A stretch of DNA of 64,000 nt from Nitrosospira multiformis (GCF_900103165.1 NZ_FNKY01000001.1:1674001-1738000), one strand, 5' to 3'; shown: positions 30,530-40,854, counted from the first letter of the stretch. Program-made: numbers and translations. Notes: a model not told the origin generated them from the letters alone.

Positions 30530-32821
30530 TTAAAAATTAAGTTTAAGCGTGCCAACCACCACGCGGTCCGTCCCACGGAAAAAATTCCCGCCGGAGCTTG
30601 CAGAAAAGTAGTGTTGATTGAATATATTATTGGCATTTATGAAAAACCGCCAGGGGCCGTGATCATACCGAAGCACCGCATCGAACAGGGTGAACGACCG
30701 CGTGGTACTGGTATTTGCGTCATCGTTATAGACCCTGCCCACATAGCGAACTCCCCCACCGATTCCAAAGCCCTTCAACCAGCTTATATTCAGTGCACTA
30801 AAGTTGTAATCGAGCCAGCCGGAAGTAGTCGTATTCGGAACTCGGATGGGCATATTACCTTCAAAGCCATCCTCGCTCTTGGTCACCTTGACATCATTGT
30901 AAGTAAAAGCACCGATAGCATTCAAACCTCGGAAAATTTCCGCCCTTGCTTCCACTTCCGCGCCGCGAGAGCGAATTTCACCCGTTTGCGACAGAACACC
31001 ACCTGCGCGCAGATCGGGGGTCAGAACATTGGTTTTGGTCAACTCAAACAGCGCCACCGTGAACAGAGCTCTGGAGCCCACAGGCTGGTATTTGACCCCT
31101 ACCTCATACTGGGAGGCCCGAGTAGGGTCGAACGGCCGGCCGTCACCATTTCGATCTATTCCAGGTTGAGGCAGAAATGATTGGGAATAGCTGAAATAAG
31201 GGGCGATGCCATTGGAAAAAAGATAGGTCAAGCCAGCCCTGCCGGTGTATGCGGAATCCTTATTCCGAAACACATCTCCGCTGACGACATCTGATGTGTT
31301 GTTTGACACCTTGTCGTGACGGCCGCTGAGGGTAAGAATCCAGTTTTGATATTTGACTTGGTCCTGTATATAAAAACCGACATTATCGATCTTTTGTTTC
31401 GCATCGACAGCCAGAAAATCCGGCGTAGGTATCGGCTGAAAGTACACAGGGTTAAATACATCTATGGACGGTGTTAATGAAGTGCTGGCAAAGTAATTGA
31501 GGGAGGCGTTCATGCGATTCCAATCAATTCCGAATAATGTCGTGTGCTTTATCGGGCCCGTGTCGAATCTTGCCTGTAAATGGGTGTCCAATGTTGTCTG
31601 ATCCAGTCTCTCCTTGGTTGCAAATGCTGAACGATCCAGGATGGAGGTAGGGTTTCCCGTTATGGGGTCGACAGCAAATCCAGCTGGGTTTATGTCTCTA
31701 AAATTACCATCCTGCCTCTGGAAACGAAAATTCTGTCGTGCGGTCCAGATTTCGTTGAAATGATGTTCGATTTTATAACTGAACGAAGCTTGATTGGTGG
31801 AGTATCGTGTAAAGGCCGGGTCGCTGATTAATGTATTGGTTGGGGTAATCAAATCCGGTGCTGCAGAATAAAATGCAGCTGCCCCGCTGCGGTTGTTTAG
31901 AATATCGCCAAAAAGCGTAATGGATGTCCTGTCACTGGGGCGCCATGTCAGCGATGGGGCGATATAAAAACGCCTGATGCTGGCACGGTCTCCATTGGTA
32001 TTGGTGAATCGGACCTGAGTGTCCTGGTCCAGGGCTGAGGTGACGAGACGGAACATGAGCGTGCCATCTGCATTAGTCAATCCAAAATCGGCGGCGACCC
32101 GCTTGCGATCGAAATTGCCATACTGGATCTCGAATTCGCGGACCGGGGTGGCGGAGGGAAGCTTGGTGATGCGATTCACGATACCGCCTGCGTCGCCCCG
32201 GCCGAAGGTGACCGAAGTGGGTCCACGCAATACTTCTACCCGCTCAAGCGCATACGGGTCCGTGATAAATGCGCCGAAATAAAGCCCCGTTGCTGCCTGA
32301 TTCAAATTATCCCGAAAATTCGCAGTAGTTTGAACATTGAAGCCGCGCATGCCCAGATATTCGAAACCTGTTCCATTGAAACCGAATTGATCGACCGTAA
32401 CCCCAGGCACATAGCGCAGCGCTTCAGTGATATTAAGGTTCACGGCGCGTATATCCATCTCATTGCGATTAACAACGGAAATGGACTGCGGCACCTCGAT
32501 AATCGGTGTGTCGGTTTTTGTCGCGCTCAGCGTGCGAGTGGTCACATAGCCAGGAATGTGTCCTGTATCCTTGACGATCACCGTCGGCAGGACCGCCGCC
32601 CCTCCAGCGTTCGTGGGTTTGGGGTTGCTTTCCTGTGCCTCGAGCACACTCGGGGCGACCGGCTTTCCTTTCGTGTCCGGTTTGGCCGATTCAGTGCCAG
32701 CTTGTTGCGCATGAGCATAACCGGTGACGGATAAGGCCAGGAAGGTGTACTGCAGGGCACGTGAAATTACGGTGTGTTTCAGGTGTTTCAGCCCTATGTT
32801 GGTTTTTGTGTAGGCTTTCAT
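30530..32821 (-). CDS. TonB-dependent siderophore receptor
   Basis: Outer-membrane receptor of 763 residues that should import the ferric siderophore using TonB energy. An N-terminal signal peptide ends near AHA-QQ at residues 37-39. The plug domain follows (PQSISVVNRNEMD, VPGVTVDQFG, RVEVLRGPTSVTFGRGDAGG), then a long beta-barrel ending in the typical terminal phenylalanine (VVVGTLKLNF). It sits between the ornithine-oxygenase gene and the hydrolase gene on the same strand, which makes it the likely cognate receptor of the product made next door. A MITE lies 50 bp upstream of its start codon and separates it from the two tailoring genes. I saw no extended signalling domain, so control through an anti-sigma factor is not indicated. 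Confidence 0.93.
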   Translation of the reverse strand: MKAYTKTNIGLKHLKHTVISRALQYTFLALSVTGYAHAQQAGTESAKPDTKGKPVAPSVLEAQESNPKPTNAGGAAVLPTVIVKDTGHIPGYVTTRTLSATKTDTPIIEVPQSISVVNRNEMDIRAVNLNITEALRYVPGVTVDQFGFNGTGFEYLGMRGFNVQTTANFRDNLNQAATGLYFGAFITDPYALERVEVLRGPTSVTFGRGDAGGIVNRITKLPSATPVREFEIQYGNFDRKRVAADFGLTNADGTLMFRLVTSALDQDTQVRFTNTNGDRASIRRFYIAPSLTWRPSDRTSITLFGDILNNRSGAAAFYSAAPDLITPTNTLISDPAFTRYSTNQASFSYKIEHHFNEIWTARQNFRFQRQDGNFRDINPAGFAVDPITGNPTSILDRSAFATKERLDQTTLDTHLQARFDTGPIKHTTLFGIDWNRMNASLNYFASTSLTPSIDVFNPVYFQPIPTPDFLAVDAKQKIDNVGFYIQDQVKYQNWILTLSGRHDKVSNNTSDVVSGDVFRNKDSAYTGRAGLTYLFSNGIAPYFSYSQSFLPQPGIDRNGDGRPFDPTRASQYEVGVKYQPVGSRALFTVALFELTKTNVLTPDLRAGGVLSQTGEIRSRGAEVEARAEIFRGLNAIGAFTYNDVKVTKSEDGFEGNMPIRVPNTTTSGWLDYNFSALNISWLKGFGIGGGVRYVGRVYNDDANTSTTRSFTLFDAVLRYDHGPWRFFINANNIFNQHYFSASSGGNFFRGTDRVVVGTLKLNF

Positions 32822-32871
32822 AATTATAGTTACTCGTGGTTAAAAAAAGGGTGTGGAATTGACTGCATTAA

Positions 32872-33109
32872 ACCTAAATCCGGTAGTTGGACGGGGTGAA
32901 GTGTGCGGTTTTTGGGGCGCGGGGCAAGGCGCAACGACGCGGAATGGTCGTTCCATTCCAAGAAGTTGCAACGCAGCCATGTGCCGCAAAAACTGTGCAA
33001 TTCACCCCGTAGCGGTCTCACCCGGAAGGTGAGTGTCAAATAATAGGAAATATTTTTATGAATCATGGCATTGATATGTTAAATGAGCGGTCAACTACCG
33101 GATTTAGGT
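32872..33109. mobile_element. MITE copy 1, 238 bp
   Basis: Non-coding element with terminal inverted repeats CCTAAATCCGGTAGTTG (from 32873) and CAACTACCGGATTTAGG (to 33108), flanked by the 3-bp direct repeat TAA (32869-32871 and 33110-33112). It contains an inner palindrome GGAATGGTCGTTCCATTCC. It fills the 309-bp gap between the receptor gene and the ornithine-oxygenase gene. Homologous copies are at 53186-53424 and, shortened, at 57759-57867. No transposase is encoded. A TNA target repeat is known from some IS5-family groups; the parent element is not in the window. Confidence 0.85.
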
Positions 33110-33130
33110 TAAATTAAAGAAATAAAAAAT

Positions 33131-34435
33131 TTACCGGCCGGCAACCGCCCGTATTGGATTATCTGTTTGCGTTGCTCCGGGCTGATTGACCACGCCCAGC
33201 AATGCTTGCCCTATCTCATCCGTGCGAACCGCAGTGACCGAAAGTAGGGTATCGCTCAAACCGTGACTTGATTCGCAGGCACCTTGCAGGAAAATGGCGG
33301 GCCGAAAGTTTGGCGTACTCTGCAAACAGTATTGACGGTCGACCGCGAACTCGCCCATATAAGGCGAAAGTGGTTTCAATAGCGATTTGTGGTGGTCCCG
33401 GTTATAGCCAGTGGCAAGTACGATCGCGTCATAGGTGGCAACATGCTCGCGACCGGCATTCAGATCCCGTAGAACCAATTGAATGCCTTCCGGCAAAGGA
33501 TTGGCGCTGACCACTTCGTGACGACGCAGGAAGCGGTGGCGCTCATTGCCCGTGACTCTTTGCTGATAGAAAACATTGAAAATTTGTTCTATCAGAACGA
33601 GATCGGGTGCCGCGTAATTGGTGTGCCAGAACTCGTCGAGGAGTGCGACGCGATCCTCATCGGAGCGGCTGAAAACGAACTCAGTGAAATCGGCATTAAA
33701 AATTTCGTTGACGAAGGGACTGTCATCCGACGGTTTGATTGCACGAGCGCGCATGATCAGGTCGACATGTGGAGCGCCGGGGCGATTGTGTAAATCCATG
33801 AAAATTTCCGCGGCGCTTTGACCCGCTCCTACGACCGCTATCTTTTTGGCACTGCCATGCTGTGCGATCTCACGAAGGTATGCGCTCGAATGAAACACGC
33901 GTGGATCGCCTTTTAAAGACAGGAAGCACTCGGGAATGCTGGGCATGCCGCCGACACCAACGATAAGATTGCGGGTGAGCCGTTCATGAATCGCGCCGTC
34001 CGAATCACGCGAGCACACGCGCAGGAGTGCGACTTCGTCATTTCGTTTTTCGGGGAGGACTTCCAAAACTTCTTCGCCATACGCACAGCGATCATTGAAA
34101 TGCGACGCAGCCCAGGCCAGGTAATCGTTGAACTCGTGTCGGCTTGGAAAAAAAGTTTTCAGGTTGATAAAGTCTTGCAGCCTTTGCTTCTGATGCAGGT
34201 AATTGATAAAAGTGAAATAACTTGAAGGATTTCGCATGGTCGCCAGATCCTTCAGGAAGGAAATCTGCATATGCGTGTTATCCAGCATCATGTTGGCGTG
34301 CCAGGCGAAACCCGGCTGCTTTTCGATAAAGAACGCGTCTACATTGAACCCATACTGCTTTTTTTCCTCCAGGGTAATGGCAAGCGCAATATTGGACGGG
34401 CCGAAGCCAATACCGATCAGGTCATGAATTTGCAT
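33131..34435 (-). CDS. pvdA: L-ornithine N5-oxygenase (PvdA/SidA family)
   Basis: Flavin monooxygenase that hydroxylates the side-chain amine of L-ornithine with NADPH and O2, the first step towards a hydroxamate iron ligand. The 434 residues show the N-terminal FAD motif GIGFGPSN, the family segment MQISFLKDLATMRNPSSYFTFINYL, a central NADPH motif VVGAGQSAAE, and the C-terminal ATGYNRD motif. The length is normal for the family. The start has TGAGGA eight bases upstream; those bases include the stop codon of the acyltransferase gene just before it, so the two genes are coupled. It supplies hydroxyornithine to the NRPS line and supports a hydroxamate siderophore. Confidence 0.95.
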   Translation of the reverse strand: MQIHDLIGIGFGPSNIALAITLEEKKQYGFNVDAFFIEKQPGFAWHANMMLDNTHMQISFLKDLATMRNPSSYFTFINYLHQKQRLQDFINLKTFFPSRHEFNDYLAWAASHFNDRCAYGEEVLEVLPEKRNDEVALLRVCSRDSDGAIHERLTRNLIVGVGGMPSIPECFLSLKGDPRVFHSSAYLREIAQHGSAKKIAVVGAGQSAAEIFMDLHNRPGAPHVDLIMRARAIKPSDDSPFVNEIFNADFTEFVFSRSDEDRVALLDEFWHTNYAAPDLVLIEQIFNVFYQQRVTGNERHRFLRRHEVVSANPLPEGIQLVLRDLNAGREHVATYDAIVLATGYNRDHHKSLLKPLSPYMGEFAVDRQYCLQSTPNFRPAIFLQGACESSHGLSDTLLSVTAVRTDEIGQALLGVVNQPGATQTDNPIRAVAGR

Positions 34436-34445
34436 GGCGATATCC

Positions 34446-35540
34446 TCAGAGCGGAGTGGCGGAAATTGACATTGCTACGGCATCGCGGGGAACCCACAAT
34501 TGTTCAACAAAGAAGCGCTCCCGCAACAGTATGCTGAGCATGGCGCGTTTGTGAGGGAAGTCGAACTCCTTGAGATTGGCGTAGCCACATTTGACTAGAT
34601 TGCGAATCATCTTGTAATTATCCGAACGAGGTTCAATGACTATGCGCCGCGTTCTGCAATCATCGAGAAACAGGTAATGGGAAAGGGATGGCATCCATGC
34701 GGTAACAAATGGCTTGCCTCGAAAGTGGGGTTCTCCGATCAGTACATGCCAGCCACGGTCAAAATCGTCCGCATCGTAGAAGGGAGCAATCCGATCTTCC
34801 TTCGCCCAGTAAACTTCAAAATAACCAAATGCTTCGTCGTCAAAACAACCAATAAGCCCGATGGTATGCGGATCGGCAGCGATGCCTTCCAGATAGGTCT
34901 GGTGTTTGGCAAGGTCACCTTGTTCTCCCCATGAGTGTGCTACCACCGGATCATTCATCCAGCGATTGAAGCGTTCCAGATCGTATTCGATATTCACGGC
35001 CCGGAAGGAAAGCGTGCGGTCGAGCCATGGAATGTACCGTTGATAAACGATACCGGCCGGTTTAGGCGGTCTCAATGGGTGGCGACGGCCCTGGCTGAAG
35101 ACGTAGGATGAGGGGAAGGCGTATGGCAGAGGTGAAGGGAGCCAGATTCTGGCCTGCTGCCAGAAAAGCTCACTGCGGGCAATTAGGTGATTGTTCCCGC
35201 TTCTGAGTAAAACCCCGGATTGAAGTAATTCATCGGCCTGCCCAACGGGTGTCACGAGGTTCAACTGATGTTGATTGGGATAACGGGTAAAGGCGGCTTC
35301 CAGCGCTGCCAGCAACTCGGCCGTATCCGGCATACCCGAATGAGTATCGATCCATTCCAGCTTTAATTGGCCCGATTGCTGGGTCAGTTTCCACCTTGAT
35401 GGATTTTCTTCTCCATCAACGATCTGCAACAGCAGCGTATTGCCATAAAGCGTTGCCACATAGAGGGCTCCATCGGGGCGGGATTTCAATGGCGTCACAT
35501 GAGCGGATGGCTCCTGAATTTGCTCATGCTGTATACCCAT
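34446..35540 (-). CDS. N5-hydroxyornithine acyltransferase (IucB/RhbD-like GNAT)
   Basis: GNAT-type acyltransferase predicted to transfer an acetyl (or other acyl) group from CoA to the hydroxylamine of N5-hydroxyornithine, finishing the hydroxamate. The C-terminal half carries the siderophore acetyltransferase pattern: FNRWMNDPVVAHSWGE, GYFEVYWAKED, GWHVLIGE, RRIVIEPRSDNYKMI and FPHKRAML. The N-terminal 170 residues are a less conserved extension seen in such two-part enzymes. ATG 35540 (GGAG seven to ten bases upstream) is preferred over TTG 35543. It is the first gene of a minus-strand unit with pvdA 10 bp downstream. Acyl donor specificity cannot be read from the sequence. Confidence 0.88.
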   Translation of the reverse strand: MGIQHEQIQEPSAHVTPLKSRPDGALYVATLYGNTLLLQIVDGEENPSRWKLTQQSGQLKLEWIDTHSGMPDTAELLAALEAAFTRYPNQHQLNLVTPVGQADELLQSGVLLRSGNNHLIARSELFWQQARIWLPSPLPYAFPSSYVFSQGRRHPLRPPKPAGIVYQRYIPWLDRTLSFRAVNIEYDLERFNRWMNDPVVAHSWGEQGDLAKHQTYLEGIAADPHTIGLIGCFDDEAFGYFEVYWAKEDRIAPFYDADDFDRGWHVLIGEPHFRGKPFVTAWMPSLSHYLFLDDCRTRRIVIEPRSDNYKMIRNLVKCGYANLKEFDFPHKRAMLSILLRERFFVEQLWVPRDAVAMSISATPL

Positions 35541-35597
35541 CAATGGACTCCTGGCAGAACTTAGTTTGAGGCAAATGATCCCTATAGTGGAGAAAGA

Positions 35598-35674
35598 CGA
35601 ATGAGAAACGTTATTATTTAATAACTTTTCGAACGTAATGAATATCGATTGGATTTAACTAAGAATCTCATTCG
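35598..35674. promoter_or_regulatory. Candidate iron-control region between divergent siderophore genes
   Basis: In the roughly 350-400 bp between the acyltransferase and the exporter, CGAATGAGA (35598-35606) and its inverted repeat TCTCATTCG (35666-35674) face each other across an AT-rich core. AATGAGAAACGTTATT (35600-35615) matches the Fur-box core AATGATAATCATTATC at 12 of 16 positions; the second arm matches at 10 of 16. Placement between two divergent iron genes is right, but the match is only moderate. The remainder of the gap (35690-35890) shows no gene that I can support. Confidence 0.35.
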
Positions 35675-35891
35675 GAACCTGCTGGATTGGCGTTGCCGGC
35701 ACATGCCGGATTCATCGCTCCGGCGGCTTCGTGCTTATAGATTCACAAGAATGACGGTCGAAGGCGAAGGGAGAGGAAACGAAGCTGCAGTCTGAGCAGC
35801 AGGAGAGAAAATTGCTGGGCGCGACACCATGAAACCAGCGCGCTTTGCAAAAGGAGCTGTCGCGACATTGTGCTCTTAGCAGTAAATATTC

Positions 35892-37610
35892 ATGGTGATC
35901 ATTCGTCACCTTCATATTCATCTTTATTACGAGACAGCCGTGCTTAAGTATCTCATCAGCCAATCAAAAAGATTACTAATAGGTGCATCGATTGCAAGCG
36001 TAGTGCATGGTGCTTGCAGTGTATTCCTGTTGGCGCAGATCAGTTCCGCGCTTACGGCCGAAGCCCCGGATCGCATGGAAATGGCGCTGATTTTTGGGGG
36101 AACCGCAGTTGCGGTCATGCTGAGCTATATGGTTGCGAATATTTTATTTGAGCGCTTGGGGCAGCGTGCCCATGCTGAATTGCGCAGTTTTATCGCGAAA
36201 CGCGTGATAGCCTCTGATTACCGGCATCTTGAATTGATCGGCGCCGCGCGTGTACAATCCGCGTTATCCGAGCATTGCACGCATGTTGCTGAATTTTTTG
36301 TGAGTTTTCCGATAATCCTGACCAATGCGGTCATCGTGGCTGGATGTCTGATTTATATGGCGCTGCTTTCCTGGCAAGTCTTCCTGCTCGCGGTTATTGT
36401 TATCGGGTTCGGCTCGCTGGGCTATCATCTTGCACATTTGCGTGCGATACGGCATCTGGATACTGCCGCTCAGGAGCAGGACAGGCTGTTTGCCTATTTT
36501 CGCTCCCTAACCGATGGGGCCAAGGAGTTACGTCTGAATCGTGATAAACGGGTTGCATTTTATGATAACGTGCTAGGGAAATCGATTGAGATCGTCCGCC
36601 ATGAACGGACTTTTGGCATGTCGCTGTTTATTGGTTCAGCAAGCTGGGGTAATTTCCTGATCTATGCTTTTATCGGCATGGTATTGTTCGTGCTGGTGGG
36701 TGACGTGCCCGATCGGGCGTTAATCATGACGGGCTTCGCACTGGTGTTTGTTTATATGGTGGGACCGCTCGAAGCACTCCTGTTGAATATTCCGCGAGCT
36801 AACCTGGCACAGGTGTCCGCGGATCGGATTGACGAGATTACACGCACTATGGCAGCGTCGGAAGAACAGACAGATGGACTTTCTCCACCGTCATTGCAAT
36901 CCATTAAGCTTCAAGGCGTATTGCATCGTTACTATCATGAACAAAGCGACGAATTGTTTACCATGGGTCCGATAGATCTGGAGTTTTGTCCGGGACAGAT
37001 CACCTTTCTGGTCGGCGGTAATGGCAGCGGCAAGACAACCTTAGCCAAATTGCTGGTAGGGCTCTACCCACCGGAAGAGGGGCAGATAATCTTCAACGGC
37101 ACCGTGGTGGACGAGACAAATCGCGATCACTACCGGCAGCTATTTTCGACAATCTTTTCCGATTTTCATCTTTTCGATCGCCTGCTCGAAACGGGTGGCG
37201 TCGATCTGGACAATGAAGGCAACCGGCTTCTGGCCAAACTACATTTGCAAAACAAGGTAAAGGTCAAGGATGGCGCCTTTACTACGCTTGAGCTGTCACA
37301 AGGACAGCGCAAGCGCCTGGCGCTAGTGGTGGCTTATCTGGAGAATCGGCCCTTCTTTATGTTTGACGAATGGGCGGCGGATCAGGACCCGGTATTCAAG
37401 GAAGTATTTTATCGTGAGGTGCTTCCCGAGTTACGTGCCATGGGTAAGGCGGTATTGGTAATCTCGCACGATGATCGCTACTTCCACCTTGCCGATCGTC
37501 TGATACGCATGGAGAGCGGTTGCCTGACCCTTAATAGCCAGGCGGCGATGAAGGACAAGGACAGTCTGGCGTCCGCAACACCCTCGGTAGCCTGTAGCAA
37601 TGCGGTTTGA
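35892..37610 (+). CDS. PvdE-type ABC exporter (fused membrane and ATPase domains)
   Basis: Inner-membrane ABC transporter half-molecule with membrane domain first and ATPase second, of the cyclic-peptide/siderophore export family that includes PvdE and SyrD. About six hydrophobic segments lie in residues 20-310. The ATPase shows Walker A GGNGSGKTT, signature LSQGQRKRL, Walker B FFMFDEWAADQD and the switch histidine in ISHDD. It should move the finished peptide, or a precursor, to the periplasm. The start is uncertain: ATG 35892 has no visible ribosome site, while GTG 35940 (in frame, giving LKYLISQSKRLL at the N-terminus) fits relatives better. The PepSY gene follows 27 bp downstream, probably in one operon. 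Confidence 0.9.
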   Translation: MVIIRHLHIHLYYETAVLKYLISQSKRLLIGASIASVVHGACSVFLLAQISSALTAEAPDRMEMALIFGGTAVAVMLSYMVANILFERLGQRAHAELRSFIAKRVIASDYRHLELIGAARVQSALSEHCTHVAEFFVSFPIILTNAVIVAGCLIYMALLSWQVFLLAVIVIGFGSLGYHLAHLRAIRHLDTAAQEQDRLFAYFRSLTDGAKELRLNRDKRVAFYDNVLGKSIEIVRHERTFGMSLFIGSASWGNFLIYAFIGMVLFVLVGDVPDRALIMTGFALVFVYMVGPLEALLLNIPRANLAQVSADRIDEITRTMAASEEQTDGLSPPSLQSIKLQGVLHRYYHEQSDELFTMGPIDLEFCPGQITFLVGGNGSGKTTLAKLLVGLYPPEEGQIIFNGTVVDETNRDHYRQLFSTIFSDFHLFDRLLETGGVDLDNEGNRLLAKLHLQNKVKVKDGAFTTLELSQGQRKRLALVVAYLENRPFFMFDEWAADQDPVFKEVFYREVLPELRAMGKAVLVISHDDRYFHLADRLIRMESGCLTLNSQAAMKDKDSLASATPSVACSNAV

Positions 37611-37637
37611 TGCCATAAAGCGGAGTATTGCGTTGCA

Positions 37638-38879
37638 ATGTCCAATGTAATCGAGCAATTCGAAAAACAACGCGCTGCCAAACTGTCGATCGGGCGTAGT
37701 TTTCTTGTCCTGATGCACCGTTGGGCCGGTCTTTTTCTGGCCGTATTCCTGTTCATTTCCGGTCTTACCGGTGCAATAATCTCATGGGATCATGAGCTGG
37801 ATGAGTGGCTTAACCCGCAACTATTCGAAGCGCGCGGGTTGGGAAAGCCGCTCCCTTCATTGTTGATTGCAGAGAAACTGGAAGCAGCCGATCACCGGCT
37901 GATGATCACCTGGGTTCCGCTCGCGGTGGAGTCTGGACACAACCTGGGGGTGGGCGTCGGCCCGCGTCTTGATCCAGCGTCCGGCAAGGCGTTCGAACTG
38001 GACTTCAATCAAGTTGCGCTCGATCCCGTGAGCGGGGAAATACGAGGAAAACGGATGTGGGGAGAGGTCTCGCTCAGCCGTGAAAATTTACTCCCATTCC
38101 TGTATAAGTTGCACTACAGCATGCATATCCCCGATGGGTTTGGGATCGAGTTTGGTGTCCTGTTCATGGGGATCCTTGCCATTGTCTGGGCTCTCGACTG
38201 CTGCATTGCGTTATGGATTTCGTTCCCCAAGGCGAGCGCATGGCGTAAGTCTTTCATTTTCCGGTGGCGGCAGGGCCGCTCCAAGCTCAATTTTGACATG
38301 CACCGTTCCGGCGGGGTATGGGTGTGGGGATTCTTGCTGCTTCTGGCCGTCACCGCAACGTCCATGAATCTCAATCAGGAGGTGATGAGGCCGCTGGTAT
38401 CGCTATTCTCGACGCTGACCCCAAGCCCCTTCACGGGTACGCCCAATCCACCTGACCAGCCCATTGAACCGGTGGTTAACCGCCACGCTATCATCCAGCT
38501 CGCTACCGAGGAAGCTAAAAGGCTTGGTTGGGACGCCCCACCAGGCGGAATATTTTACGTACCCGAGTTCGGTATCTATGGCGTGACTTTCTTCGAGCCG
38601 GGGCACGAGCATGGAGATATTGGCCTGGGCAATCCATCCCTGTATTTCGACGGCAGGAATGGATCGCCTGCCGGGGCCAATATACCAGGCACCGGCAGTG
38701 CCGGAGACATCTTTATGCAAGCCCAGTTCCCCTTGCATTCCGGCCGTATCCTCGGTCTGCCCGGCCGTATTTTTATTTCCGTGATGGGGCTGCTGGTAGC
38801 AACGCTCTCCGTTACCGGTGTGATTATCTGGCAGAAGAAGCGCTGGGTACGAAAGAAAATGCTAGCAAAGATCGATTGA
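37638..38879 (+). CDS. PepSY-associated membrane protein (siderophore iron reductase type)
   Basis: A 413-residue inner-membrane protein of the PepSY_TM family. Transmembrane segments are visible at about 25-50 (LMHRWAGLFLAVFLFISGLTG), 170-195, 225-245 and 375-395, with periplasmic PepSY-like stretches between them. Histidines inside the membrane helices (for example HRWAG, YSMHI and MHRSGG) could carry heme. Family members such as FpvG act in reductive iron release from siderophores in the periplasm. Position directly behind the exporter supports a role in iron release or recycling. Function is inferred from family and context. Confidence 0.82.
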   Translation: MSNVIEQFEKQRAAKLSIGRSFLVLMHRWAGLFLAVFLFISGLTGAIISWDHELDEWLNPQLFEARGLGKPLPSLLIAEKLEAADHRLMITWVPLAVESGHNLGVGVGPRLDPASGKAFELDFNQVALDPVSGEIRGKRMWGEVSLSRENLLPFLYKLHYSMHIPDGFGIEFGVLFMGILAIVWALDCCIALWISFPKASAWRKSFIFRWRQGRSKLNFDMHRSGGVWVWGFLLLLAVTATSMNLNQEVMRPLVSLFSTLTPSPFTGTPNPPDQPIEPVVNRHAIIQLATEEAKRLGWDAPPGGIFYVPEFGIYGVTFFEPGHEHGDIGLGNPSLYFDGRNGSPAGANIPGTGSAGDIFMQAQFPLHSGRILGLPGRIFISVMGLLVATLSVTGVIIWQKKRWVRKKMLAKID

Positions 38880-38943
38880 GAAAGCGGATGGCACATTTCA
38901 ATGTATCGATTCTTCAGGACTTAGTAAATCAGCCTCTTACCCA

Positions 38944-40008
<1,065 letters not shown>

Positions 40009-40040
40009 TCATGCATAAATATGCAGGCTTAAAATGAAAA

Positions 40041-40067
40041 AGCCCTGCCGGGCTGACAGGGCTTTTT
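40041..40067 (-). terminator. Hairpin between rpmA and obg
   Basis: Inverted repeat AGCCCTG (40041-40047) and CAGGGCT (40057-40063) with T-rich sequence on both sides (TTTTT on the plus side; TTTT-C-A-TTTT read on the minus strand). It may act as a partial terminator after rpmA, lowering obg expression relative to the ribosomal proteins. Confidence 0.6.
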
Positions 40068-40081
40068 CGCGCTGGTTATGG

Positions 40082-40339
40082 TTAGGCCGGTATGATGCTT
40101 ACTGTTTTGCGTTGCGTCGCGCCTTTAGTGCGGAAATTTACTGTGCCGGTAATCTTGGCGAACAGGGTATGATCTTTACCCATGCCCACATTGTCGCCGG
40201 CATGGACCTGCGTGCCGCGCTGACGAATAATGATACTGCCGGCCGGGATCAATTCGCCGCCGTAGCTCTTTACACCCAGACGTTTGGAATTCGAATCACG
40301 ACCATTTCTGGAACTGCCACCTGCTTTTTTATGTGCCAT
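40082..40339 (-). CDS. rpmA: 50S ribosomal protein L27
   Basis: An 85-residue protein of the large subunit near the peptidyl-transferase centre. The N-terminus [16 protein letters not shown] and the core [17 protein letters not shown] are diagnostic. It is full length and lies 12 bp after rplU in the usual rplU-rpmA pair. No N-terminal cleavage motif of the Firmicutes type is present. Confidence 0.98.
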   Translation of the reverse strand: MAHKKAGGSSRNGRDSNSKRLGVKSYGGELIPAGSIIIRQRGTQVHAGDNVGMGKDHTLFAKITGTVNFRTKGATQRKTVSIIPA

Positions 40340-40351
40340 GGTAAACTCTCC

Positions 40352-40663
40352 CTATGCTGAAATGCCAGTGATCTGGATTTCAGTATAATTCTGCCGATGT
40401 CCCTGATGTTTCTGATAATGCTTCCGCCGCCGCATCTTGAAAATACGCACCTTGTCGTGTCTGCCCTGGTTCAGTACGGTCGCCTTAACCGATGCGCCGC
40501 TGAGCAGCGGTTTGCCCATCGAGACATTCTCGCCGTCGGAAATCATCAATACCTGGTCAATCGACAGCTCGCTGCCAATATTCGCCGGTATCTGTTCTAT
40601 TTTAAGTTTTAGTCCGGCTTCAACGCGGTATTGTTTTCCGCCGGTTTTTATGATCGCGTACAT
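40352..40663 (-). CDS. rplU: 50S ribosomal protein L21
   Basis: A 103-residue large-subunit protein that binds 23S r[20 protein letters not shown] at the start and [18 protein letters not shown] near the end are characteristic. It is the first gene of the rplU-rpmA-obg unit and is preceded by a clear sigma70 promoter at 40716-40744. Confidence 0.98.
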   Translation of the reverse strand: MYAIIKTGGKQYRVEAGLKLKIEQIPANIGSELSIDQVLMISDGENVSMGKPLLSGASVKATVLNQGRHDKVRIFKMRRRKHYQKHQGHRQNYTEIQITGISA

Positions 40664-40715
40664 GTTCGACTCCAGTTATTGCTCTCTCGGGATGCCCCGA
40701 AAGAAGTAAGCGCGC

Positions 40716-40744
40716 ATTATACATACCGGCCCCTCCAAGGTCAA
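40716..40744 (-). promoter_or_regulatory. Sigma70 promoter of rplU-rpmA-obg
   Basis: On the minus strand TTGACC (40744-40739) is followed after exactly 17 bases by a perfect TATAAT (40721-40716). The -10 ends about 50 bp upstream of the rplU start codon. It is the only strong promoter-like signal in the gap to the divergent ispB gene. Confidence 0.75.
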
Positions 40745-40800
40745 AGGCCTGTTGCGAATGAGTTTTGTGTCAAAATATGCGGCTAGCCGAATTGTCGAGC

Positions 40801-40830
40801 TTGACACGTTGGCCGTGACGTTTCTACCAT
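40801..40830 (+). promoter_or_regulatory. Possible ispB promoter
   Basis: TTGACA at 40801-40806 is followed after 18 bases by TACCAT (40825-40830), a 4-of-6 match to the -10 consensus. It would start transcription about 18 bases before the GTG of ispB. The -35 is perfect and the -10 weak. Confidence 0.35.
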
Positions 40831-40854
40831 GGCACCTTTTTTGCGGGAACCCCA

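Noticed and set aside
32830-33066. 78-codon frame in MITE copy 1
   Set aside because: The same translated text appears in copy 2, so it belongs to the element; no start signal or protein family.
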